NCBI RefSeq assembly: GCF_002953195.1 | Contig: NZ_CP026377.1 | Span: 3,038,001-3,102,000 of the forward strand | Source of the DNA: Mixta gaviniae | Lineage (GTDB): Bacteria; Pseudomonadota; Gammaproteobacteria; Enterobacterales; Enterobacteriaceae | Length of the DNA stretch: 64,000 nt | Direction: 5' to 3' | Shown here: piece by piece, positions 43,559 to 51,271 of the stretch | How the letters are laid out: each line of letters opens with the position of its first letter | How positions within the stretch are numbered: position 1 is the first letter of the stretch | Made by a program: the position numbers and the translations under genes | Notes under the pieces: generated by a model | What the model was told of the DNA's origin: nothing | The model's input: only the letters and a program-made list of their open reading frames with translations | Database searches by the model: none

Positions 43559-43939
43559 TGGCTTTCCTGCCCGGCGGCAATAAAGGAAAAGTATATCCCA
43601 GCGGCGGCGCGGCAACAATTTATCATCACGGCGCGGAAATTTATCATCACGGCGCGGTAATGTTCTGCGTTTTTTTCGTCCTTTCGCTATCAGACTGTGA
43701 TCTTAATTACATTTTTATCCGGCACCGGTTGACATGGCAGCATGAGAAAAAAGCCAGCAGAAGGGGGAAGGTATGCGTCGGGTCACGAATCAAATTTTCC
43801 TCAGCGATAATTGAGCTTTTTTAACTTCCACTCTTTTTAATACGGCATATATTCAACGCATCCCTTTTCAGTAAAGCAGTCTGAAAATCAACCGGAATAG
43901 CGTTATCGCTTAACGCTCTATGTTTAAGAGGCTGATAAT
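43559..43939. other. Divergent promoter region between lysR and the MFS operon
   Basis: About 380 bp of AT-richer DNA with the direct repeat at 43618-43657. A TTGACA hexamer occurs near 43730 on the plus strand and could be a -35 element for the MFS operon. No gene recognised; a 101-codon plus frame here has no family features. Confidence 0.55.
43618..43657. repeat. Two direct repeats, 21-bp period, upstream of lysR
   Basis: ATTTATCATCACGGCGCGG occurs twice without change, at 43618-43636 and 43639-43657. The spacing equals two helical turns, and the position 60-100 bp upstream of the lysR ATG suits an operator for this regulator. Confidence 0.75.
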
Positions 43940-45268
43940 ATGCTGAGAACAGAAGCCGCCACCTTTAGCCGGGTGGGCCAAACCCATTATCGCTTTATTA
44001 TCCTTACGCTGATATTTATTGTTTATGCCATTAATTATGCCGACCGGACCAATATTGGCGCCGTGCTGCCGTTTATTATCGATGAATTTCATATTAATAA
44101 TTTCGAAGCGGGCGCTATCGCCAGTATGTTTTTTCTCGGCTATGCGATTAGCCAAATTCCCGCCGGCTTTTTTATGGCGAAAAAGGGGATTCGCGGTGTA
44201 GTGGCGCTATCGATATTCGGTTTCTCCTTTTTTACCTGGCTGATGGGCACCGCCGCCTCGGTCGTCGCTCTGAAATGGATCCGCCTTGGCCTCGGCCTGA
44301 GTGAAGGCCCTTGTCCGGTCGGGCTGACCTCCACCATCAACAACTGGTTTCCGGCCAAAGAGAAAGCGACCGCCACCGGCGTTTTCATCGCCGCCACCAT
44401 GTTCGCGCCGATTATTGTGCCGCCGCTGGCGGTCTGGATCGCCGTCGAATGGGGCTGGCGCTGGGTCTTTTTCGCCTTCGCCCTTCCCGGCATGGCGGTC
44501 GCCCTCGCCTGGTACGGGCTGGTGAGAACCCGGCCGGAAGAGAGCCGTTTTGTTTCATCGGGCGAGCTGGCGGTGATCCATGCCGACGGCCAGCAGAGCC
44601 ATCAGCCGCGTCAGAACCTGATTTTGCAGCCGAAATTCGCCTGGCTGGATCGTCTTATTCGGGTGAAAAAGCTGACGCCGATCGCCACCGCCAAAGGTTT
44701 GTTCACCTCGAAGAACATTCTGGGGGACTGCCTGGCCTATTTTATGATGGTCAGCGTGCTGTATGGCTTATTAACCTGGATCCCGCTCTATCTGGTGCAG
44801 GAGAAAGGCTTCACCCTGCTCAACATGGGCTTTGTCGCCGCCCTGCCTTGCCTGGGTGGATTGATCGGCGCGATTAGCGGCGGCTTTATTTCCGATAAGC
44901 TGCTGGGCCGCCGCCGCAAACCCACCATGATGTTCACCGCCGCCAGCACCGTCATCATGATGCTGATCATGCTGAATATCTCCGGCGATACCGTCGCCAT
45001 CTGCATCGGCCTGTTTTTCGTCGGCTTCTGTCTCAATGTCGGCTGGCCCGCCTTTACCGCCTACGGCATGGCGGTCGCCGATCGCAATAGTTATCCCATC
45101 GCCGCGGCCATCATCAACAGCGGCGGCAATATGGGCGGCTTCGTCTCGCCGATGGTCGCCGGCTTCCTGCTGGATAAAACCGGCAGCTTCAACGCGGTAT
45201 TTACCTGGTTCGGCATCTGCGCGGCCATCGGTCTGCTGGTTATCTGCCTGCTGGATGAGCCGCAATAA
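43940..45268 (+). CDS. MFS anion:cation symporter-family sugar-acid permease
   Basis: Inner-membrane transporter of 442 residues, about 12 helices. It begins after AAGAGG (RBS) with a short cytosolic arm. YAINYADRTNIGAVLPFI in helix 1 is typical of the ACS branch of MFS (hexuronate, galactonate, glucarate and related carriers). The ISQIPAGFFMAKKGIRGVVA stretch covers the loop 2-3 motif, and LGLSEGPCPVGLTSTINNWF is the helix 4 region. First gene of a four-gene operon with an SDR and a split transketolase (gaps 43, 21 and -1 bp). The likely substrate is a sugar acid or related monosaccharide, but sequence alone does not name it. Confidence 0.85.
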   Translation: MLRTEAATFSRVGQTHYRFIILTLIFIVYAINYADRTNIGAVLPFIIDEFHINNFEAGAIASMFFLGYAISQIPAGFFMAKKGIRGVVALSIFGFSFFTWLMGTAASVVALKWIRLGLGLSEGPCPVGLTSTINNWFPAKEKATATGVFIAATMFAPIIVPPLAVWIAVEWGWRWVFFAFALPGMAVALAWYGLVRTRPEESRFVSSGELAVIHADGQQSHQPRQNLILQPKFAWLDRLIRVKKLTPIATAKGLFTSKNILGDCLAYFMMVSVLYGLLTWIPLYLVQEKGFTLLNMGFVAALPCLGGLIGAISGGFISDKLLGRRRKPTMMFTAASTVIMMLIMLNISGDTVAICIGLFFVGFCLNVGWPAFTAYGMAVADRNSYPIAAAIINSGGNMGGFVSPMVAGFLLDKTGSFNAVFTWFGICAAIGLLVICLLDEPQ

Positions 45269-45311
45269 CGCCGCCTGCCCTTTCTCTTACCTTTCTGAAT
45301 GGAGTGAACGT

Positions 45312-46061
45312 ATGTTGCTACAAGATAAAGTCGCCGTGATTACCGGCGCCGCCTCTGCGCGCGGCCTTGGCTTCGCCACTGCCCGGCTGTTCGCCAGCCA
45401 GGGCGCGAAAGTCGTGATTATCGATCTGGATGCCGACGCCAGCGCGGCGGCGGCAAGCCAGCTGGGCGCCGGCCATCTTGGCCTGGCCGCTGACGTCGCC
45501 TGCGAAGATCAGGTCAATGCGGCGATAGCGCAGGCGCTGGCCTGGTTCGGCCGTATCGACGTGCTGGTCAATAACGCCGGCATCACGCAGCCCATCAGGC
45601 TGATGGATATCAAACGCGAAAACTACGACGCGGTGCTGGATGTCAGCCTGCGCGGCACGCTACTGGTCTCGCAGGCGGTGATCCCGACCATGCGCCAGCA
45701 AGGCGCCGGCAGCATTGTCTGTATCTCGTCGGTCTCCGCCCAGCGCGGCGGCGGCATCTTCGGCGGGCCGCACTACAGCGCCGCCAAGGCGGGCGTGCTG
45801 GGGCTGATGAAGGCGATGGCGCGCGAGCTGGGGCCGGACAATATTCGCGTCAACGCCATCGCGCCCGGCCTGATCCAGACCGATATCACCGCGGGCAAAC
45901 TTTCTGATGAGATGCGCCAGTCGATTCTGGCCGGCATCCCGCTCAACCGCCTGGGCGAGGCGGCGGATATCGCCGGCGCGGCGCTGTTCCTGGCCAGCCC
46001 GCTCTCCGCCTACTCCACCGGCATTACGCTCGACGTTAACGGCGGAATGCTGATCCACTAA
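45312..46061 (+). CDS. Short-chain dehydrogenase/reductase
   Basis: 249 residues, cytosolic NAD(P)-dependent oxidoreductase. The ATG at 45312 follows GGAG at 45301-45304. The cofactor loop TGAASARGLG (11-20) carries two more residues than the classical TGxxxGxG, as in some SDR subfamilies. NNAG is at 87-90, catalytic Ser at about 140 (CISSVSAQ), Tyr155 and Lys159 in HYSAAKAG. Asp38 after the second strand (VVIIDLDAD) favours NAD. Placed between a permease and a split transketolase, it may oxidise an incoming polyol or sugar to the ketose used by the transketolase; that is inference. It is not a duplicate of the KduD-type protein at 36908. Confidence 0.87.
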   Translation: MLLQDKVAVITGAASARGLGFATARLFASQGAKVVIIDLDADASAAAASQLGAGHLGLAADVACEDQVNAAIAQALAWFGRIDVLVNNAGITQPIRLMDIKRENYDAVLDVSLRGTLLVSQAVIPTMRQQGAGSIVCISSVSAQRGGGIFGGPHYSAAKAGVLGLMKAMARELGPDNIRVNAIAPGLIQTDITAGKLSDEMRQSILAGIPLNRLGEAADIAGAALFLASPLSAYSTGITLDVNGGMLIH

Positions 46062-46082
46062 CCTGTCGCAGAGGAACGGAAC

Positions 46083-46925
46083 ATGACACACGCAGAATTA
46101 CAACATGTGGCCGCCGCCGCCTGGCGCATTCGCCGTTACGCGCTGCGCATGGGCGAGGTGCAGGGCCAGGGCTATATTGGCCAGGCGCTGGGCATCGCCG
46201 ACGTGCTGGCTACCGCTTTTTGCCACACCATGACCATCCGCCCCGACGAGCCGGAATGGGAAGGCCGCGATCGCTTTCTGCTGTCGCACGGCCATTACGC
46301 TATCGCCTATTACGCCGCGCTGATTGAAGCAGGCATCATTCCCGAAAGCGAGCTGGAAACCTACGGTTCGGACGACAGCCGCCTGCCAATGTCCGGCATG
46401 GCCAGCTATACGCCGGGCATGGAGATCTCCGGCGGCTCGCTGGGTCAGGGGCTGAGCATCGCCGTCGGCATGGCGCTGGGGCTGAAGCAGAAAAAGCGTA
46501 GCGCGCTGGTGATCAACTCCATGTCCGACGGCGAGCTGGATGAAGGCTCGACCTGGGAAGCGGCGATGTCGGCGGCGCACCACCGGCTCGACAACCTGAT
46601 TAACCTGATTGACGTAAATCGTCAGCAGGCGGACGGCAACTCCCAGAGCATTCTCGGCTATGAGCCGCTGCAGGATAAGTGGGCGGCGTTCGGCTGGTAT
46701 GTGCAGCGCGTGGACGGCAACGATATTAGTCAGCTGATCGCCGCGTTCGACAACGCGAAACAGCACCCGGAACCGACGCCGCGCGTGATTATCTGCGACA
46801 CGCTGATGGGCAAAGGGGTGCCTTTTCTTGAGACGCGCGAGAAAAACCACTTTATTCGCGTCGACGCTGATGAGTGGCAGAAGGCGCTGGCGGTGTTAGA
46901 TACGCAACCACAAGGAGTCGCATAA
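46083..46925 (+). CDS. Transketolase-like N-terminal (TPP-binding) subunit
   Basis: 280 residues, corresponding to the pyrophosphate-binding domain of transketolase, encoded separately. Conserved features: GHYAIAYYAAL and SGGSLGQGLSIAVGMALGLK, and the TPP/Mg motif from SDGE (148-151) to LIDVN with Asn179. Works with the partner encoded next, whose ATG overlaps its stop by one base (TAATG). Split transketolases of this size include the apulose-4-phosphate enzymes and uncharacterised Salmonella proteins. No sugar kinase accompanies them here. Confidence 0.9.
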   Translation: MTHAELQHVAAAAWRIRRYALRMGEVQGQGYIGQALGIADVLATAFCHTMTIRPDEPEWEGRDRFLLSHGHYAIAYYAALIEAGIIPESELETYGSDDSRLPMSGMASYTPGMEISGGSLGQGLSIAVGMALGLKQKKRSALVINSMSDGELDEGSTWEAAMSAAHHRLDNLINLIDVNRQQADGNSQSILGYEPLQDKWAAFGWYVQRVDGNDISQLIAAFDNAKQHPEPTPRVIICDTLMGKGVPFLETREKNHFIRVDADEWQKALAVLDTQPQGVA

Positions 46926-47923
46926 TGTCGCAAACGCAAACCCAACCCCGTTTGACCACCTCGGCGATGATCGCCTCTATTGCCGAAGAGGGCCAGCCGA
47001 CGCGCGCTGCGCCGTTCGGCCATGCGCTGGTCGAGCTGGCACGCCAGCGGCAGGATATCGTCGGCATGACCGCCGACCTGGCGAAATATACCGATCTGCA
47101 CATTTTCGCCCAGGCCTGCCCGGAACGTTTTTTTCAGATGGGCATGGCGGAGCAGCTGCTGATGGGCGCGGCGGGCGGCATGGCGAAAGAGGGCTTTATT
47201 CCCTTTGTCACCACCTATGCGGTGTTCGCCACGCGCCGGGCGTATGACTTTATCCATCAGGTGATCGCCGAAGAGCAGCTTAACGTAAAGATCGCCGCCG
47301 CCCTGCCCGGGCTGACCACCGGCTATGGCCCCAGCCATCAGGCGACGGAAGATCTGGCGATGATGCGCGGCATTCCCGGCATGACGATTATCGATCCCTG
47401 CGACGCGCTCGATATCGAACAGGCGGTGCCGGCGATAGCGGCGCACGACGGCCCGGTTTATATGCGCCTGCTGCGTGGCAAGGTGCCGGCGGTGCTGGAT
47501 GAGTATGATTATCGCTTTGAGATCGGCAAAGCGCGGCTGCTGGAAGAGGGCCGCGACGTGCTGCTGATCGCCTCCGGCATTATGACCATGCGCGCGCTGG
47601 CGGTGGCGCGCCAGCTGCGCCAGGAGAATATCAGCGTCGCGGTGCTGCACTCGCCAACCATCAAGCCGCTGGACGAAGAGACCATTCTGGCGCAGGCGGC
47701 GAAGCCGGGACGGCTGGTCATCACCGCCGAAAACCATACCGCGCCGGGCGGCCTGAGCGAGGCGGTCGCGGCGTTGCTGATGCGCAAAGGCGTGCATGTC
47801 GATTTTGATACCATCACCCTGCCCGACGCGTTTCTTGATGCCGGCGCGCTGCCGACGCTGCACGATCGTTACGGCATCTCTACGGCGAAAATGATCGCGA
47901 AGATCAAGGCGCGACTGGGCTGA
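46925..47923 (+). CDS. Transketolase-like C-terminal (pyrimidine-binding) subunit
   Basis: 332 residues. The ATG at 46925 is preceded by AAGGAGTC and overlaps the previous stop by one base, so the two subunits are coupled. GMTADLAKYTDLHIFAQACP and FFQMGMAEQLLMGAAGGMAK carry the catalytic Glu region of the pyrimidine domain. The Rossmann-like C-terminal domain has VLLIASGIMTMRALAVARQL and VITAENHTAPGGLSEAVA. It should transfer a two-carbon ketol unit together with the N-terminal subunit; donor and acceptor are unknown. Last gene of the operon, with a terminator beginning 7 nt after the stop. Confidence 0.9.
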   Translation: MSQTQTQPRLTTSAMIASIAEEGQPTRAAPFGHALVELARQRQDIVGMTADLAKYTDLHIFAQACPERFFQMGMAEQLLMGAAGGMAKEGFIPFVTTYAVFATRRAYDFIHQVIAEEQLNVKIAAALPGLTTGYGPSHQATEDLAMMRGIPGMTIIDPCDALDIEQAVPAIAAHDGPVYMRLLRGKVPAVLDEYDYRFEIGKARLLEEGRDVLLIASGIMTMRALAVARQLRQENISVAVLHSPTIKPLDEETILAQAAKPGRLVITAENHTAPGGLSEAVAALLMRKGVHVDFDTITLPDAFLDAGALPTLHDRYGISTAKMIAKIKARLG

Positions 47924-47929
47924 ACGGGC

Positions 47930-47957
47930 GCCGTCGGTCAGGCCGACGGCGTTCTTT
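47930..47957 (+). terminator. Terminator of the transketolase operon
   Basis: GCCGTCGG / CCGACGGC stem with a 5-nt loop and a GTTCTTTGT tail. It lies between the convergent transketolase and porin genes. Confidence 0.8.
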
Positions 47958-47967
47958 GTATCAGGAA

Positions 47968-48648
47968 TTAAAACTTATATTGCAGGCCGATACGCCACCG
48001 CGTCTGGCGCTCATCGGTGGTTTTACGCACGCTGACGTCGCCCACTTCAACATAGGGCGACCAGCTTTGCGTAAGTTTCCACAGCGCCTTGATATTTTGC
48101 TCATAGTCCCACTTTTTATTATTAAAGCGGATCTGGTCGCTGTGCTTATAGATATAGTTATATTCCACCTTCCAGTCGGTAAAATCATAGCCCAGCCATA
48201 TTTCGCCGCGGTTGGTTTTCATATCCTCTTTGCCGGATTCGCTTTCGCGCGTGTATTCATAGCGGTAGCGACCGTTAATATAGATACCGCTGGCAAATTC
48301 ATAGCCGGTCATTAAAAAAGGTTTATAGATGCTTTTTTCATCCGTCGATTCCAGGGTGAACCCCGGCTGCACAAACCAGGGCTTCACCGGACGAAACTGA
48401 TAATTAAGGGTATTTTCCGTACCGTCGCTGACCAGATCATTAAAGGCTTTATTCGGATCGTCGCCGCCCGATTTCCATTTCGCTTCAAGCGTAAAGCCGA
48501 TGCCGTTATCAAAACGATGCGAGATGGCGACGCGATCTTTATGGATTTTACTGTCATCCAGCCATTCATGGCGCAGGTCAATCATCACTGCCGATGCCTG
48601 AGTCGCGGCCAGCAGCAGCCCGCAGCCCAATAAGGTCTGTTTATTCAT
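47968..48648 (-). CDS. KdgM-family oligogalacturonate-specific porin, copy 2
   Basis: 226-residue outer-membrane barrel, paralogue of the product of 37855-38529. Signal peptide of about 20 residues ends AATQASA|VMIDLRHEW. Shared blocks include WKSGGDDPNKAFNDLVSDGT, KEDMKTNRGEIWLGYDFTDW and YIYKHSDQIRFNNKKWDYEQ; the last strand ends GLQYKF. RBS GGGATCAC. It follows the second GPH transporter after a 193-bp gap that contains a strong hairpin, so it may have its own promoter or be expressed at a different level from the transporter. Unlike copy 1, no lyase gene accompanies it. Confidence 0.92.
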   Translation of the reverse strand: MNKQTLLGCGLLLAATQASAVMIDLRHEWLDDSKIHKDRVAISHRFDNGIGFTLEAKWKSGGDDPNKAFNDLVSDGTENTLNYQFRPVKPWFVQPGFTLESTDEKSIYKPFLMTGYEFASGIYINGRYRYEYTRESESGKEDMKTNRGEIWLGYDFTDWKVEYNYIYKHSDQIRFNNKKWDYEQNIKALWKLTQSWSPYVEVGDVSVRKTTDERQTRWRIGLQYKF

Positions 48649-48801
48649 GTGATCCCATCGCTATAATCCAGAGGTTTTTATAATTTATTAAGTTCGCAGC
48701 GTGATATTTCGCTTAATAAACCCATTTTTGATGCTGTCGCCCTGCCGCCGCGTTCTCCACAGGGGCACCGGGCGGATAAGCTCAGCGGCTTTTGCCGCCG
48801 C

Positions 48802-48828
48802 CTTCCGGCCCCGAACGGGGGCCGGAAG
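48802..48828 (-). other. Strong intercistronic hairpin
   Basis: CTTCCGGCCCC pairs with GGGGCCGGAAG around a loop of 4-5 nt. On the minus strand it begins 14 nt past the end of the second GPH transporter and has no T run. It more likely stabilises or partly attenuates the transporter-porin transcript than ends it cleanly. Confidence 0.6.
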
Positions 48829-48841
48829 CTTCTGCGTGGCG

Positions 48842-50419
48842 TTATAGCTGCGGCGCGCGCTTTGGCTCCGCTGCGTTTTCGCTGACCAGCGGCGCCAGCT
48901 TCATTTTCTGGCAGATGTCGCTACGCCCCCAGCACTGCTCATAGGGGTAGCCCACCAGCGCTTCGATCACTTCGCGCACCTCCGGTTTGATTTCGCTGAT
49001 CTCGCCGCCCGCCTTGATGCGCGCCACCTCTTCCAGCACCACCAGGTGCGTTTTGCGGTTAAGCAGCATCTGGCGGCTGAAGAAGATAGCGATAAGCGCC
49101 AGCGCAATCACCCCACCGAAGAAAACCCAGGAGATAGCGTTCATCGCCTCCGGCGGCTGGGTATGGGATTTCGACTGGAAGCCGTAGTAGCTGAGGATCG
49201 CGCCCATCACAAAGACGATAATCGAGCGCACAATTTTGCCGGAGAAGGTCATCGCGCCGGCGTAGATGCCTTCGCGGCGGCGGCCGGTAAACACCTCATC
49301 GACATCCGCCAGGAAGGTGTAGACTGTCCAGGGAATGTAGTAGACGCCGCCGGTGCCAAGACCAAACACCACGGTAATCGCGACAATCGCGAAATAGGCC
49401 ACCCCGCCGGAAAGGTGCAGGAAGTGCAGCAGCGAATAGCAGCAGACGGCGAAAATCACGATGCTCAGCGCCCAGGTATAGGGCTTGCTGAAGCCGCGCT
49501 TGACGCATAGCGCGATAAAGATCGCCGTGGAGCAGAGCTGCAGAATCGCGTTGAGGCTGTTCAGCCCGGCGAGGATCGCCGGATCGTAGAGCAGCACGAA
49601 CACCACATAGTAGGTAAACACCGAGGCAAACAGCCACTCCGCGCCGAAGCCGAACAGATACATGCCGAGATGCTTGCGGAACACACGCAAATAAAAGGTG
49701 GACTGCATATCGCGTGCCAGCGCAGTCAGGGTTTTGCCCAGCGATTGCTTATGACGCGCCACCGCGACGCCGGTATCCTTACGCTCCCAGGTGCAGAGCC
49801 ACAGCAGGCCGACCGCAATAAACAGGATAACGCCGTAGGTAATGCCGGTATAAAGGAAAGGCTGCGCCGATTCTTTGCCATATAACAGAATAAACTGGCC
49901 CGGAATTAGCGCGGCGAGGAAATTAGCGATCTTGCCGAAAATCGCTTTATAGCCGGTCAGCTTAGAACGTACGGCAAAATCATCCGTCATTTCGGTGGCC
50001 AGCGTTTCATAGGGCACCATCACCGAGGTATAAATTAATTCGAAGATGACGTAGGTGGTCAGGTAATACCAGAAGCCGAAGCCCTCTACCCACAGCAGCG
50101 GATAAAAGACCATCAGCGGCGCGCCAATTAACAGGAAAAACCGGCGGCGGCCGAAACGTTTGCCCAGCCAGGTATTGCCGAAATTATCGGTGAGGTAGCC
50201 CATCAAAGGATTACTGATGGCATCGATAATGCTGGCCGCCGAGAAAATAAAAGAGGCCTCCAGCAAGGTAAGCCCGCAGAAAGTGGTATAGAAATAAAGC
50301 AGCCAGGCGCCGGCAATGGCCAGCGCGCCGCTGCCCAGCAGGTTTCCTCCGCCGTACGCCAGCTGATGGCCCAGAGTGATGCGTCTGCTTTGTCCCAGAG
50401 GTATGGATTTATTTATCAT
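48842..50419 (-). CDS. GPH-family oligogalacturonide transporter (TogT-like), copy 2
   Basis: 525-residue inner-membrane symporter, paralogue of 40660-42234. I choose the ATG at 50419 (MINKSIPLGQSRRITLGHQL): it aligns with the copy 1 start and has AAGG upstream, while an ATG 13 codons earlier lies within the KdgR-like box. Same GPH motifs, SIIDAISNPLMGYLTDN and PYETLATEMTDDFAVRSKLT, and the same cytosolic tail. Long stretches of the last third match copy 1 nearly base for base, whereas the first third differs at many third positions. First gene of a two-gene cassette with the porin at 47968. The retained pair suggests separate substrates or separate control. Confidence 0.87.
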   Translation of the reverse strand: MINKSIPLGQSRRITLGHQLAYGGGNLLGSGALAIAGAWLLYFYTTFCGLTLLEASFIFSAASIIDAISNPLMGYLTDNFGNTWLGKRFGRRRFFLLIGAPLMVFYPLLWVEGFGFWYYLTTYVIFELIYTSVMVPYETLATEMTDDFAVRSKLTGYKAIFGKIANFLAALIPGQFILLYGKESAQPFLYTGITYGVILFIAVGLLWLCTWERKDTGVAVARHKQSLGKTLTALARDMQSTFYLRVFRKHLGMYLFGFGAEWLFASVFTYYVVFVLLYDPAILAGLNSLNAILQLCSTAIFIALCVKRGFSKPYTWALSIVIFAVCCYSLLHFLHLSGGVAYFAIVAITVVFGLGTGGVYYIPWTVYTFLADVDEVFTGRRREGIYAGAMTFSGKIVRSIIVFVMGAILSYYGFQSKSHTQPPEAMNAISWVFFGGVIALALIAIFFSRQMLLNRKTHLVVLEEVARIKAGGEISEIKPEVREVIEALVGYPYEQCWGRSDICQKMKLAPLVSENAAEPKRAPQL

Positions 50420-50440
50420 GATTTTTTCGGCCTTTATATA

Positions 50441-50459
50441 ATTGAACCGCTGTTTCATT
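50441..50459 (-). promoter_or_regulatory. KdgR-like operator before the copy 2 transporter
   Basis: On the minus strand AATGAAACAGCGGTTCAAT, the same imperfect palindrome as before copy 1, with GAAAC and GGTTC arms. It lies 22-40 nt upstream of the chosen ATG. Fits the KdgR pattern with about two mismatches. Confidence 0.5.
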
Positions 50460-51148
50460 TTAAATGAAGTGCTTTTTTATATATTTATAAAGGAATGAAT
50501 AATGTGATTAACGCCGCATTAGAAAAAAGTTGCGCAAAGGAAAAATCTTCCCTCGCGCACAGAGGGAACAAGCGATAACAGCAGTAGAAAATATCTTTTT
50601 AATCAGGTGGTTATTCAGAAGATGGCGTGACGGGTATCAGGAAGAAACGGCGGTTAACCCCACGGGAACAGGAAAAAACTTTCCGGTTTAGCGAGAACTA
50701 TCACAAACAGCAAAAACGGTTATTTTTTATCCTTGATATTCATAAAAACCGTTAATCAGAATGCCAGGAAATCTCTTAGCGTCACCCTTTTTCACGCATC
50801 TACCGCCCGGCGTAACGCGCGCAAAAATAACCCGCTTTATTATTACTGCAGGAAATGATCGGTGCGGCCCATCGCCCGTCTGATATAAACGCCCCGCCCA
50901 CACGCTATCGTTTGCGGTTTAAAGGGATCAGCCGCCCTGCGCGTAGACCTTTTTGCCAGAAAAAAAAGCGGATTTTTGCCTGCTGAGCAAGAACCAGGCG
51001 CTCGATCAAATTCTAAGTTTTTTTTTCAAACCATTGACATCCGCTGCCAGCCTTATGAAACGCGGACTTAGGAAATTAGCCAGCCTGCGATCACGAATTC
51101 GTAGCGAAAATCAAGGCTTGTTAAGCGGGGAGAAATTACTAGAATACT
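50460..51148. other. Long AT-rich intergenic region upstream of nrdA
   Basis: Between divergent genes. It contains the promoter side of the GPH copy 2 operon, an inverted repeat AACGGTT / AACCGTT at about 50716-50752, and T-rich DNA near 51000-51030. The nrdA control elements start at 51149. A 114-codon plus frame from 50953 covers the nrdA control elements and is not accepted as a gene. Confidence 0.55.
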
Positions 51149-51193
51149 CACCATCTAGTTGTTCATTCATTCTCCACCCCCTATATATAGTGT
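51149..51193 (+). promoter_or_regulatory. Pair of NrdR-type boxes
   Basis: CACCATCTAGTTGT (51149-51162) and CCCCTATATATAGTGT (51178-51193) both fit the NrdR box outline (ACAC-TATAT-GTGT type). Their centres are about 30 bp apart, three helical turns, which is the known arrangement for NrdR tandem sites. They lie 80-125 bp before nrdA, where NrdR represses ribonucleotide reductase genes in enterobacteria. Confidence 0.65.
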
Positions 51194-51233
51194 TTATCCA
51201 CAGAGTTACTCACAAAGAGCAAGCTGTGTATAA
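51194..51233 (+). promoter_or_regulatory. DnaA boxes of the nrdAB promoter
   Basis: TTATCCACA (51194-51202) is a perfect DnaA box. TGTGTATAA (51225-51233) is an inverted near-perfect one. DnaA boxes at this place link nrdAB expression to replication initiation in E. coli. Confidence 0.8.
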
Positions 51234-51271
51234 ACGGGGGATATTTTTTTCACGGACAGGTAAAACGCGAC

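Noticed and set aside
43519..43824. 101-codon plus-strand frame over the lysR start and divergent promoter region
   Set aside because: Covers the direct repeats and overlaps the lysR start on the other strand; no protein features beyond one short hydrophobic run.
46730..47863. 377-codon minus-strand frame opposite the transketolase genes
   Set aside because: Antisense to two clearly conserved genes; composition typical of a shadow frame.
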